Assembly: GCF_019219065.1 (NCBI RefSeq)
Contig: NZ_JAHUWK010000010.1
Location: 1-64,000, forward strand
DNA: 64,000 nt
Source of the DNA: Duganella sp. sic0402
GTDB taxonomy: Bacteria > Pseudomonadota > Gammaproteobacteria > Burkholderiales > Burkholderiaceae_D
Direction of reading: 5' to 3'
How positions within the stretch are numbered: position 1 is the first letter of the stretch; every line of letters begins with the position of its first letter. Position numbers and translations under genes: made by a program. The notes under the pieces were generated by a model that did no database searches, was not told the DNA's origin, and saw only the letters and a list, made by a program, of their open reading frames with translations. This document shows positions 1-7,670 of the stretch, piece after piece.

Positions 1-127
1 CTGAAGCGTTGTGTTCAGCAGCACAGAAGCGAGATTATGAAGCACTTGATTTATCTCGTCAACCCCTCGTTTCTACTTCGTTTTCGCTTTGCAGCGTATG
101 CGTCGTTTCGCGAGGGACCGAACTATA
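1..127. other. Window edge, no gene seen
   Basis: No reading frame here has coding character or a recognisable product. The stretch lies downstream of the stop codon of the minus-strand enoyl-CoA hydratase and is less GC-rich than the genes around it, so it is probably intergenic. I see no hairpin followed by a T tract that would clearly end the hydratase transcript. Confidence 0.5.
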
Positions 128-904
128 TCAAAGCCCCTCGAAGTTTGGCAAGCGCTTTTCGAGAAAAGCTTTCATGCCTTCTTTTTGGGCAGGCGTGCCG
201 AAGGCGGAATGGAACAGGCGGCGCTCATAAGTCACACCTTCCGTCAGCGTGGTTTCAAAGGCGCGGTTGACCGCATCCTTGATCTGCATCGCCACCGAAA
301 CCGGCATCGCAGCGATCTGTTTGGCCACCGCCAGCGTTTCCTCGATCAGCTTGTCCGCCGCGATCACGCGCGATACCAGGCCAATACGTTCAGCTTCCGC
401 CGCATCGATGGTGCGGGCGGTCAGCAGCATGTCCATGGCCTTGGCCTTGCCGATCGCGCGCGGCAAGCGTTGCGTGCCGCCGGCGCCAGGCGTCACGCCA
501 ACCTTGATTTCCGGCTGGCCGAACTTGGCGCTATCCGCCGCAATCAGGAAGTCGCACATCATCGCCAGCTCGCAGCCGCCGCCCAGCGCATAGCCGGCCA
601 CTGCGCCAATCACCGGTTTGCGGACGCGCAGGATATGTTCCCAGTTGCGGCCGATATAGTTGTCGCGATAAGTGTCAGGGTAGGTGTAGTCCGCCATGGC
701 GGCGATGTCCGCCCCCGCCGCAAAGGCCTTCTCGCTGCCGGTCAGCACGATGCAGCCGATGGCCGGGTCGGCATCGAACTGATATAAGGCCTCGCCCAGC
801 TCGTTCATCATATTGTCGTTCAGCGCGTTCAGCGCTTTCGGACGGTTCAGACGGATCAGCGCTACTTTATCGTGGACTTCAACGATCAGGTCTTCATACG
901 GCAT
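128..904 (-). CDS. Enoyl-CoA hydratase (crotonase family)
   Basis: A 258-residue crotonase-fold enzyme expected to hydrate 2-enoyl-CoA to 3-hydroxyacyl-CoA in fatty-acid or aromatic-acid beta-oxidation in the cytoplasm. The oxyanion-hole segment is AGAD at residues 63-66 and GYALGGGCEL at 104-113. The two acid/base glutamates, E112 and E132, have the 20-residue spacing of rat mitochondrial hydratase, which argues for hydratase rather than isomerase activity. The length is normal for the family. A good GGAGG Shine-Dalgarno lies just before the ATG. It appears monocistronic and diverges from the MFS gene. Substrate chain length cannot be read from sequence; a PaaF-like role is possible. Confidence 0.93.
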   Translation of the reverse strand: MPYEDLIVEVHDKVALIRLNRPKALNALNDNMMNELGEALYQFDADPAIGCIVLTGSEKAFAAGADIAAMADYTYPDTYRDNYIGRNWEHILRVRKPVIGAVAGYALGGGCELAMMCDFLIAADSAKFGQPEIKVGVTPGAGGTQRLPRAIGKAKAMDMLLTARTIDAAEAERIGLVSRVIAADKLIEETLAVAKQIAAMPVSVAMQIKDAVNRAFETTLTEGVTYERRLFHSAFGTPAQKEGMKAFLEKRLPNFEGL

Positions 905-973
905 GTGTTCCTCCAGGTGGAATATTTACCGATTGATTGTAGCGCCTATCCCTTGCGCTGGTATGATTGAAAT

Positions 974-2257
974 TTGGCAACCCGCACTAAAGAGCCTCCC
1001 ATTTTTACCGCCTTCCGCAACGCGTTTCGCAGCGACGAGCTACTGCGCAACGGCGATTTCCGCCGCTATTGGTCCAGCGCCATCATCAACGGCTTTGGCA
1101 GCTACGTCAGCGCGCTGGCGATGCCGCTATGCGCGGTGCTGCTGTTAAAGGCGTCGCCAGCGCAGATGGGCATGATGGGTGCGGCCGCAGCCCTGCCCTT
1201 TGCGCTGCTGGCCCTGCCTGCCGGCGTTTTCCTCGACCGCAACCGCAAGCTGCCTATCCTATTGACGAGCAAGGCCGTGCAAGCCGCGACCTTGGCCAGC
1301 GTACCGCTGGCCTGGTGGCTGGGCGTGCTGACTGTGCAGTGGCTCTACGTCACCTCCTTCATTTCCGGCGCCTGCGGCGTGATCGGCGGCGGCGCCGAGG
1401 TGGTATTCCTGACCAATATGATCGGCCGCGACAAGCTGACCGACGCCCAGTCCAAGTTCACCGCCACCGATTCCGCCTCACGCCTGCTGGCGCCGGGCTT
1501 TGCCGGCGTGCTGATCCAATGGCTGACCGCACCGTATGCGGTGCTGCTGAACGCCTTCGGTTTTCTGGTGTCGATCGCCCTGCTGCGCAATGTGAAGGCC
1601 AGCGATCCCAAACCGCCGCCGTCCAACAAGCACCCGCTACGCGATATCCATGACGGCATCCTGTTCATCTGGCGTCATCCGCTGTTGCGCACGCTGGCCT
1701 GGGTGTCGGGCTGTTGGCATATGCTGTTCTACGGCTTCGCGGCGCTGCATGTGATTTTTGCCACCCGCGAGCTGGGCATGAGCGCCGGCATGCTGGGCGT
1801 GGCGCAGATGATCGGCGGCGTCGGCGTGCTGGCCAGTTCGCTGCTGCTCAAGCCGCTGACCAGGCGCTACGGCCCGACCGGCGCGATGTTGATCGGCATG
1901 GGCCTGTGTGCGTTTGCGTACACGGTGACGCCGCTGATTCCCGCCAATCTGTTCGGCTATCCACTGGCCAGCGCGGTAGCCTGCGCTACCATGTCCTTCT
2001 TCCTCGACTGCGGCGTGATGCTGTTCCTGATGCCCTACACCACGCTGCGCCAGAAAGTCACGCCGGACGAATACCTGGGCCGCATGGTGTCCACCATGCG
2101 CTTCCTGACCGTGTCGGTGGCGCCGCTGGGCGCACTGAGCGCCGGCTACCTGGGCGAGCATTTCAGCGTGCGCACCGGCCTGGCCTGCGTGGCGGTCGGC
2201 GGGATCGCATTGATGCTGATGCTGGCCCTATCGCCATCCGTGCGCCAAAAAAGCTGA
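974..2257 (+). CDS. MFS transporter, EntS-like
   Basis: A 427-residue major facilitator superfamily protein with about twelve hydrophobic segments, resembling the MFS_3/EntS group that exports siderophores or drugs. The segment between helices 2 and 3 reads GVFLDRNRK, a variant of the MFS loop motif. The start is a TTG at 974 and no convincing Shine-Dalgarno precedes it; the next in-frame ATG falls about 48 codons later, inside the first membrane segment, so the TTG is preferred but not certain. No siderophore genes lie nearby, so the substrate is unknown. It is followed closely by a universal stress protein gene on the same strand. Confidence 0.85.
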   Translation: MATRTKEPPIFTAFRNAFRSDELLRNGDFRRYWSSAIINGFGSYVSALAMPLCAVLLLKASPAQMGMMGAAAALPFALLALPAGVFLDRNRKLPILLTSKAVQAATLASVPLAWWLGVLTVQWLYVTSFISGACGVIGGGAEVVFLTNMIGRDKLTDAQSKFTATDSASRLLAPGFAGVLIQWLTAPYAVLLNAFGFLVSIALLRNVKASDPKPPPSNKHPLRDIHDGILFIWRHPLLRTLAWVSGCWHMLFYGFAALHVIFATRELGMSAGMLGVAQMIGGVGVLASSLLLKPLTRRYGPTGAMLIGMGLCAFAYTVTPLIPANLFGYPLASAVACATMSFFLDCGVMLFLMPYTTLRQKVTPDEYLGRMVSTMRFLTVSVAPLGALSAGYLGEHFSVRTGLACVAVGGIALMLMLALSPSVRQKS

Positions 2258-2300
2258 GTAGACAGTAGGCTGACTCCGGTGTTCAACGAAGGAGTCAGCC

Positions 2301-2738
2301 ATGTTCAAATCCATACTGTTGCCCACGGACGGTTCCGACCTGTCCGAAAAAGCCACTGCGACGGCGGTGGAATTCGCCAAGCTGCACGGCGCGCGGATTA
2401 CCGCGATCACCGTCATCCAGCCACTGCTGATGCCATCGCTCGGCGATAGCGGCGCAATGATCAGCATCGACCAATACGAAACCGACATGAAAAATGCCGC
2501 CCGCCACCATATCGACAAGGTGGCGGCCGCCGCCAGCGCGGGCGGCATTCCGTTTGAGGGGATTATTGCGGCCTCGCCCAATCCCTATGAAGAGATTGTC
2601 GAAGCCGCCAAGAAGTACGGCTGCGACCTGATCATGATGGCGTCGCACGGACGCAGTGGCCTGAGCAAGCTGTTGATGGGCAGCGAGACGCAAAGCGTGC
2701 TGTCGCACACTTCGCTGCCCGTGCTGGTACTGCGTTAG
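2301..2738 (+). CDS. Universal stress protein, UspA family
   Basis: A 145-residue single-domain cytoplasmic Usp. The N-terminus (MFKSILLPTDGSDLS) is the typical first beta strand and loop. The C-terminal part holds the nucleotide-binding loop as ASHG, nine residues, then GS, close to the G-2x-G-9x-G(S/T) motif of ATP-binding members with the first Gly replaced by Ala. ATP binding is therefore likely. A strong AAGGAG site precedes the ATG. Its stop codon interlocks with that of mltA on the other strand: the two genes share four bases. Confidence 0.93.
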   Translation: MFKSILLPTDGSDLSEKATATAVEFAKLHGARITAITVIQPLLMPSLGDSGAMISIDQYETDMKNAARHHIDKVAAAASAGGIPFEGIIAASPNPYEEIVEAAKKYGCDLIMMASHGRSGLSKLLMGSETQSVLSHTSLPVLVLR

Positions 2739-3967
2739 AACTTCTTGGGCAGCAGCACCCAGACATTGCCGCGCTGTTTCATGCGGCCGGCATTCTCGGC
2801 CGCATCCGCGCCGAAGCCAAAGAAGTAATCGACACGGATGGCGCCGCGTATCGCGCCGCCCGTGTCCTGCGCCATCACCAGCCGCTGCAGCGGAATATCG
2901 CTGTTCGGCTGGGTGGTGGACAGGAAGACCGGCGCGCCTTGCGGCAGCTGGGTGGCGTCGATGGCGATCGAGCGCTGCGGCGTCAGCGGCACGCCCAGCG
3001 AACCTTTCGGCCCCACTTTCGGATCCGGCAAGCGCTCCTCTTTAAAGAACACATAGCTCGGATTCGCATTGAACAGCTCCTGCATGCGGGTAGGATGGCC
3101 GGCGATCCACGCCTTGATGCCCTGCGCCGACGCCTGCTCCACGGTCAGCTCGCCCTTCTCCACCAGGTATTTGCCGATCGATTTGTACGGATGGCCGTTC
3201 TGGTCCGCATAGGCCACCCGCACCGTCTCGCCGGTTTCGCTCAGCTGCACGCGGCCCGAACCCTGCACTTGCAGGAAGAAGGATTCGACCGGATCATCAA
3301 CCCACAGCAGTTCCTTGCCAGCGAAGCTGGAAGATTCAATATCGGCGCGGGTCGAATAAGGCACCACCTTCTTGCCGACCACTTTGCCGCGCAGGCGCAT
3401 GCCTTTCAGTTCCGGATAGACGCTGGCCAGATCGATGGTGACCATATCATCGGGGACTTTGTACAGCGGCGTCTGATACGGACCACCTTTTTTGCGCGAA
3501 CCATGCAGCAGTGGTTCGTAGTAACCGGTCACCAGGCCATCGCTGGCGCCATCCGGCGCGATCACCTGATTCGGCTCCAGGAAGGTCTGGAAGAAATTGC
3601 GGATGGCTTTTTCATCGCTGGCGCTGACGCTGCGGGCGATGGTGCAAACTTCCTTCCACGCCGCCTGCCTGATCAGCACCGAGCATGACGCGGTGAACGC
3701 CGGCCAGGCCGCGCGCAGATCATCCTTTTCCCAGCCGGGCAGCGCAGCATAGGTGGCCGGCACCATTTGCAGCGCGCCCGGCTTCGGCGGTGGCGCTGGC
3801 TGGGCTGGCGGCGTGGGTGGCGTGGGTGGCGTGGGCTGAACCGGCGGCTGCGGCTGTACCGGTGGCACATTCGGCTGCTCGGGCGGCAGCGGCGTGGAAG
3901 TACAGGCGGCCAGCGCAAGCGCGACCAGACTGACCGGAACGAGTAGACTACGGCGTGGAGATAACAT
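2735..3967 (-). CDS. mltA: Membrane-bound lytic murein transglycosylase A (lipoprotein)
   Basis: A 410-residue lipoprotein that cleaves the MurNAc-GlcNAc bond of peptidoglycan to form 1,6-anhydro ends at the inner face of the outer membrane. The signal peptide ends in a lipobox (ALAAC, lipidated Cys22). A proline-rich linker of about 45 residues follows, then the MltA domain and a C-terminal 3D domain with DTGGAIRG; conserved aspartates are D368 and D380. The proline linker is longer than in Escherichia coli MltA and probably spans part of the periplasm. The gene diverges from a 27-codon membrane ORF only 11 bases away and converges on the usp gene. Confidence 0.95.
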   Translation of the reverse strand: MLSPRRSLLVPVSLVALALAACTSTPLPPEQPNVPPVQPQPPVQPTPPTPPTPPAQPAPPPKPGALQMVPATYAALPGWEKDDLRAAWPAFTASCSVLIRQAAWKEVCTIARSVSASDEKAIRNFFQTFLEPNQVIAPDGASDGLVTGYYEPLLHGSRKKGGPYQTPLYKVPDDMVTIDLASVYPELKGMRLRGKVVGKKVVPYSTRADIESSSFAGKELLWVDDPVESFFLQVQGSGRVQLSETGETVRVAYADQNGHPYKSIGKYLVEKGELTVEQASAQGIKAWIAGHPTRMQELFNANPSYVFFKEERLPDPKVGPKGSLGVPLTPQRSIAIDATQLPQGAPVFLSTTQPNSDIPLQRLVMAQDTGGAIRGAIRVDYFFGFGADAAENAGRMKQRGNVWVLLPKKF

Positions 3968-3978
3968 AAAGGATAACT

Positions 3979-4062
3979 ATGTGGCTATTAATGGTGGAAG
4001 CGGGCGTGGCGTTCTTTCTGCTGGTGTTCATCGTCTGGTGGACCATGAAGGGCAAGAAGTAA
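3979..4062 (+). CDS. Small membrane protein, 27 residues
   Basis: An ATG at 3979 opens a 27-codon frame ending with TAA at 4060-4062. The product starts MWLLMVEAGVAFFLLVFIVW, a single predicted membrane helix, and ends in the basic tail TMKGKK, as in typical bacterial single-pass small proteins. An AAAGGA ribosome-binding site (3968-3973) lies five bases before the ATG. It starts 11 bases from the divergent mltA start and ends just before the 3' end of apaG. I do not recognise the family. A partner in the envelope, perhaps MltA, is only a guess from position. Confidence 0.6.
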   Translation: MWLLMVEAGVAFFLLVFIVWWTMKGKK

Positions 4063-4063
4063 C

Positions 4064-4438
4064 TTAGTGCAGCGTGCGCGGCAACGACAGCACGAATTCA
4101 GGGATGTTTGCTTCAAACTGATGGCCGTCCTCGGCCACGCAGAAATATTCGCCGACCATCGAGCCTTGCGGCGTTTGCAGCGCGGCGCCGCTGGTGTACT
4201 CGAACTGCTCGCCCGGCTGCAGCAGCGGCTGGTGGCCGACCACGCCCAGGCCGCGCACTTCTTCAATATGGTTGTTGGCGTCCGTGATGATCCAATGGCG
4301 CGAGATCAGCTGCGCCGCCACCGTGCCGGTATTCTTGATCGTGATCGAGTACGTAAACACAAAATTCGTGCGCTCCGGGTCTGACTGATCCGGCAGGTAC
4401 TGGGTCCTGACCGACACGGTAAATTCATAAGTCGACAT
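4064..4438 (-). CDS. apaG: ApaG domain protein
   Basis: A 124-residue protein matching ApaG of Gammaproteobacteria over its full length (about 125 residues), a fibronectin-type-III-like fold. Landmarks are FTYSITIKNTG, SRHWIITD and GVVGHQPLLQPGEQFEYTSG. ApaG has been linked to Co/Mg resistance and diadenosine tetraphosphate metabolism, but its biochemical role is unsettled. The start chosen is the ATG at 4438, preceded by AGAGGA; two upstream in-frame ATGs would add seven residues and lack a good site. A perfect 10-bp inverted repeat lies 22-46 bases upstream. Confidence 0.93.
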   Translation of the reverse strand: MSTYEFTVSVRTQYLPDQSDPERTNFVFTYSITIKNTGTVAAQLISRHWIITDANNHIEEVRGLGVVGHQPLLQPGEQFEYTSGAALQTPQGSMVGEYFCVAEDGHQFEANIPEFVLSLPRTLH

Positions 4439-4459
4439 CAACATTCCTCTATATAGCAA

Positions 4460-4484
4460 GCTTGGCGATCAGATATCGCCAAGC
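4460..4484. repeat. 10-bp perfect inverted repeat upstream of apaG
   Basis: GCTTGGCGAT at 4460-4469 pairs perfectly with ATCGCCAAGC at 4475-4484 around a 5-base loop. It lies in the apaG-rpe divergent gap and no T tract follows on either strand, so it is not an obvious terminator. It could be an operator or a hairpin in the apaG 5' leader. Confidence 0.6.
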
Positions 4485-4607
4485 ATCCATTGCACCTTAA
4501 ATCGGCGCTCTGTGCAAGGACGGCGCGGCTGAAAACAGGCACAAGCGCCGCGACCAGCGTAAAATAACGCATCTTTTTTAATGCAAGCCCAAGGGCCAGC
4601 CCAAGCC

Positions 4608-5273
4608 ATGACCACTTTCCGCATCGCTCCCAGCATCCTGTCCGCCGATTTCGCCCGCCTGGGTGAAGAGGTACGCAACGTCGTTACCGCCGGCGCCGAC
4701 ATCATCCACTTTGACGTGATGGACAACCATTACGTGCCCAACCTGACCATCGGCCCGCTGGTGTGCCAGGCGATCCGTCCGCATGTGGATGTGCCTATCG
4801 ATGTGCACCTGATGGTCAAACCGGTGGACCGCATCATTCCGGACTTCGCCAAGGCCGGCGCCAACATCATCACCTTCCACCCGGAAGCCTCGGACCACAT
4901 CGACCGTTCGCTGCAGCTGATCCGCGACCACGGCTGCAAGGCCGGCCTGGTGTTCAACCCGGCCACCCCGCTGAGCTATCTGGAACACGTCATGGACAAG
5001 ATCGACATGATCCTGATCATGTCGGTCAACCCAGGCTTCGGCGGCCAGTCCTTCATTCCGCAGGCACTGAAGAAAATCGCTGAAGCGCGCCGCCTGATCG
5101 ACGAATCCGGCCGCGACATCCTGCTGGAAGTGGATGGCGGCATCAAGATCGACAACATCGCTGCCGCCGCCGCTGCGGGCGCGGACACCTTCGTCGCCGG
5201 CTCGGCCATCTTCGGCCAGCCGGACTACAAGGCCGTGATCGACGCCATGCGCGCCAACCTGGCCAAGGTATAA
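4608..5273 (+). CDS. rpe: Ribulose-phosphate 3-epimerase
   Basis: A 221-residue TIM-barrel epimerase interconverting ribulose-5-phosphate and xylulose-5-phosphate (pentose phosphate pathway, Calvin cycle). The metal and catalytic residues are H34 and D36 (HFDVMD), H67 (IDVHLMVKP) and D176 (EVDGGI), and the phosphate-binding stretch MSVNPGFGGQ is intact. I use the ATG at 4608, which gives MTTFRIAPS and the usual family length; an upstream ATG at 4581 would add nine poorly conserved residues and neither start has a strong Shine-Dalgarno. gph follows four bases after the stop, a pairing common in proteobacteria. Confidence 0.96.
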   Translation: MTTFRIAPSILSADFARLGEEVRNVVTAGADIIHFDVMDNHYVPNLTIGPLVCQAIRPHVDVPIDVHLMVKPVDRIIPDFAKAGANIITFHPEASDHIDRSLQLIRDHGCKAGLVFNPATPLSYLEHVMDKIDMILIMSVNPGFGGQSFIPQALKKIAEARRLIDESGRDILLEVDGGIKIDNIAAAAAAGADTFVAGSAIFGQPDYKAVIDAMRANLAKV

Positions 5274-5277
5274 GAGC

Positions 5278-5961
5278 ATGAGCGTGCTGGCAGGCGTGCG
5301 CGCCGCAATCATCGACCTCGACGGCACCATGCTGGATACGATCCCCGACTTCCACGTCGCGATCAACGCCATGCGTGCTGAACTCGGCCTCGGCCCGATC
5401 ACCCAGCAGCAGATTGCGCTGATGGTCGGCAAAGGCTCGGAAAACCTGATCCGCTCCGTCCTGGCGCTGGATTGGGACGCCGGGCGCGTCGAGGCGGCGT
5501 TCGAGGCGGCGATGCAGTCCTACCAGCGCAACTACCTGGCCATCAACGGCAATCACAGCACGCTGTTCCCGGACGTGATCGCCGGCCTGAGCGCGATGAA
5601 GGCCAACGGCCTGCGCCTGGCCTGCGTGACCAACAAGCCGATCAGCTTCACCACGCCTTTATTAAAGCTGAAAGGCCTGGACCAGTTCTTTGAAGTGGTC
5701 TACGGCGGCGACTCGCTGCCGCGCAAGAAGCCGGACCCGCTGCCGCTGCAAACCGTGTGCGCCGACTTCGGCCTGCCAGCGGCGCAGGTAGTGGCCATCG
5801 GCGATTCCTCGAATGACGCGCAGGCGGCACGGGCAGCCGGTTGCCCGGTGTTGACCGTACCATATGGTTATAACCACGGAGAGTCTATACACGACACGGA
5901 TTCCGATGGTATAGTAGCCACGCTGCTAGAAGCGGCTAGCCTGATCCGTTCGCGTAATTAA
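5278..5961 (+). CDS. gph: Phosphoglycolate phosphatase (HAD family)
   Basis: A 227-residue HAD-superfamily phosphatase that removes 2-phosphoglycolate formed in DNA repair or by Rubisco. Motif I is DLDGT with nucleophile D13 and D15; motif II is the Thr in CVTNKP; motif III/IV includes RKKPDP and GDSSNDAQAA. It is coupled to rpe, with only four bases between them. The last 30 codons are unusual for the neighbourhood: they use ATA, GTA, CTA and AGT-like A+T-rich codons around a TGG-TATAGT sequence that looks like an embedded promoter for the tryptophan operon. Confidence 0.94.
   Translation: MSVLAGVRAAIIDLDGTMLDTIPDFHVAINAMRAELGLGPITQQQIALMVGKGSENLIRSVLALDWDAGRVEAAFEAAMQSYQRNYLAINGNHSTLFPDVIAGLSAMKANGLRLACVTNKPISFTTPLLKLKGLDQFFEVVYGGDSLPRKKPDPLPLQTVCADFGLPAAQVVAIGDSSNDAQAARAAGCPVLTVPYGYNHGESIHDTDSDGIVATLLEAASLIRSRN
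5886..5915 (+). promoter_or_regulatory. Candidate trp operon promoter inside gph
   Basis: TATAGT (5910-5915) preceded by TG plus one base is an extended -10 element. TATACA at 5886-5891 is a partial -35 with an 18-base spacer. A start near 5922 would give a leader RNA of about 65 bases before the leader-peptide ATG. The elements lie in the gph coding sequence, where they force codons rare in this GC-rich setting. Confidence 0.45.
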
Positions 5962-5987
5962 CCATTAGCTGAACCAACCTGACCGAA

Positions 5988-6074
5988 ATGTCTCTCACCA
6001 AAAAACACACCGTCAACCAAACAGGCTCGATTGAGGCCTGGCTTTGGCGACGCTGGCAATCCTGGCAAAACTAA
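5988..6074 (+). CDS. trpL: trp operon leader peptide
   Basis: A 28-codon frame with an ATG 26 bases after gph and a TAA stop 98 bases before trpE. Its C-terminal half reads EAWLWRRWQSWQN, with Trp at positions 18, 20, 23 and 26: four Trp in the last eleven residues of an otherwise Trp-poor peptide. This is the classic composition of a trp attenuation leader. It is followed by an intrinsic terminator at 6088-6122 ahead of trpE. No strong Shine-Dalgarno is visible; only CTGACCGA lies before the ATG. The peptide should act in cis by ribosome stalling when charged tRNA-Trp is scarce. Confidence 0.85.
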   Translation: MSLTKKHTVNQTGSIEAWLWRRWQSWQN

Positions 6075-6087
6075 GCCGAATTGATTG

Positions 6088-6122
6088 CTGTCGTCCGCAT
6101 TTCCATGCGCGACAGGTTTTTT
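6088..6122 (+). terminator. trp attenuator (intrinsic terminator)
   Basis: CTGTCG (6088-6093) pairs with CGACAG (6110-6115) and CGCAT (6096-6100) with ATGCG (6105-6109), leaving a two-base bulge and a TTCC loop, followed by G and six T (6117-6122). It begins 14 bases after the leader peptide stop and 51 bases before trpE, where a trp attenuator is expected. An alternative hairpin, GCAATC (6056-6061) with GATTGC (6083-6088), shares the first base of the terminator stem and could serve as antiterminator. Confidence 0.82.
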
Positions 6123-6172
6123 GAACACACCACCGCCGCACCTCCCTCTTTGCGGCGGCATGGAGAGCAGAC

Positions 6173-7669
6173 ATGACCGAACTCGAATTCAAATCGTTGG
6201 CCACGAATGGCTACAACCGTATTCCCCTGATCGCGGAAGCCTTCGCCGATCTCGAAACCCCGCTCACGCTGTACCTGAAACTGGCGCAGACCCAGAACGC
6301 CGGCAAGAACACCTTCCTGCTGGAGTCGGTGGTGGGCGGCGAACGCTTCGGCCGCTACTCCTTCATCGGCCTGCCGGCCAGCACGCTGCTGCGCACCTTC
6401 GGCAACCGCACCGAGATCGTCAAGAACGGCGCGGTCATCGAAACCCACGAAGGTAATCCGCTGGATTTCATCGAGCGCTACCAGCAGCGCTTTAAAGTAG
6501 CGATTCGTCCGGGCATGCCACGCTTCTGCGGCGGCCTGGCCGGCTACTTCGGCTACGACACCGTGCGCCACATCGAGAAAACGCTGGCCAACAGCGCGCA
6601 GAAGGATGACCTGGGCCTGCCCGACATCCAGCTGATGGTGACCGAGGAACTGGCCGTCATCGATAACCTGAGCGGCAAGCTGTATTTGATCGTCTATGCC
6701 GACACCACGCAGCCGGAGTCGTATTCCAAAGCGAAGCAGCGCCTGAAAGACCTGCGCGTGATGCTGCGCCGTGGCGTGGAAGCGCCGGTGACCAGCGCTT
6801 CGGTGCGCACCGAAGCCGTGCGCGAATTCGCCAAAGAGGATTATCTGAAAGCGGTCGCCCGCGCCCACGAATACGTGCTGGCCGGCGACTTGATGCAGGT
6901 GCAGATCGGTCAGCGCATCCGCAAGCCCTATGTCGATTCGCCTTTGAGCCTGTACCGCGCGCTGCGTTCGTTGAACCCGTCGCCATATATGTACTTCTAC
7001 AATTTCGGCGACATGCAGATTGTTGGCGCGTCGCCGGAGATTTTGGTGCGTAACGAAACCGCGCCGGACGGCGAAAAGAAAGTCACGCTGCGTCCTATCG
7101 CCGGCACCCGCCCGCGCGGCGCCACGCCGGAGCGCGACGCCGAACTGGCCAAGGAACTGCTGGCCGACCAAAAAGAAATCGCCGAACACGTGATGCTGAT
7201 CGACCTGGCGCGCAATGACCTGGGCCGCATCTCGGAAATTGGCAGCGTCAAAGTAACCGACCGCCTGGTCATCGAAAAATACTCGCATGTGCAGCACATC
7301 GTTTCCAACGTCGAAGGCAAGCTGAAGGACGGCCTGTCCAACCTGGACGTGCTGCGCGCCACCTTCCCGGCCGGTACGCTGACCGGCGCGCCGAAAGTGC
7401 GTGCAATGGAAGTCATCGACGAACTGGAAATCTCCAAGCGCGGCATCTACGGCGGCGCCTGCGGCTACCTGTCGTTTGGCGGCGAGATGGACGTGGCGAT
7501 TGCCATCCGCACCGGCGTGATCAAGGACGGCAACCTGTACGTGCAGGCCGCCGCCGGCATCGTCGCCGACTCCATCGCCGAGATGGAATGGCAGGAAACT
7601 GAACACAAGGCGCGCGCTGTGCTGCGCGCCGCCGAGCAAGTGCAAGATGGTCTGGATGGGGAGTTCTAA
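6173..7669 (+). CDS. trpE: Anthranilate synthase component I
   Basis: A 498-residue chorismate-utilising enzyme that makes anthranilate with ammonia supplied by TrpG, the first committed step to tryptophan. The N-terminal tryptophan feedback motif LLES is intact at residues 49-52, so allosteric inhibition is expected. The C-terminal chorismate-binding domain carries RPIAGTRPRG, the HVMLIDLARNDLG helix and TFPAGTLTGAPK. Length is normal. A GGAGAG-like site precedes the ATG. trpG starts one base after its stop, so translation is likely coupled. Two layers of control are visible: attenuation in the leader and the feedback motif. Confidence 0.97.
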   Translation: MTELEFKSLATNGYNRIPLIAEAFADLETPLTLYLKLAQTQNAGKNTFLLESVVGGERFGRYSFIGLPASTLLRTFGNRTEIVKNGAVIETHEGNPLDFIERYQQRFKVAIRPGMPRFCGGLAGYFGYDTVRHIEKTLANSAQKDDLGLPDIQLMVTEELAVIDNLSGKLYLIVYADTTQPESYSKAKQRLKDLRVMLRRGVEAPVTSASVRTEAVREFAKEDYLKAVARAHEYVLAGDLMQVQIGQRIRKPYVDSPLSLYRALRSLNPSPYMYFYNFGDMQIVGASPEILVRNETAPDGEKKVTLRPIAGTRPRGATPERDAELAKELLADQKEIAEHVMLIDLARNDLGRISEIGSVKVTDRLVIEKYSHVQHIVSNVEGKLKDGLSNLDVLRATFPAGTLTGAPKVRAMEVIDELEISKRGIYGGACGYLSFGGEMDVAIAIRTGVIKDGNLYVQAAAGIVADSIAEMEWQETEHKARAVLRAAEQVQDGLDGEF

Positions 7670-7670
7670 T

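Noticed and set aside
5851..5874. TTGACC with TATAAC as a trp promoter
   Set aside because: The spacing is only 12 bases, too short for RNA polymerase; the TGG-TATAGT element downstream is the better candidate.
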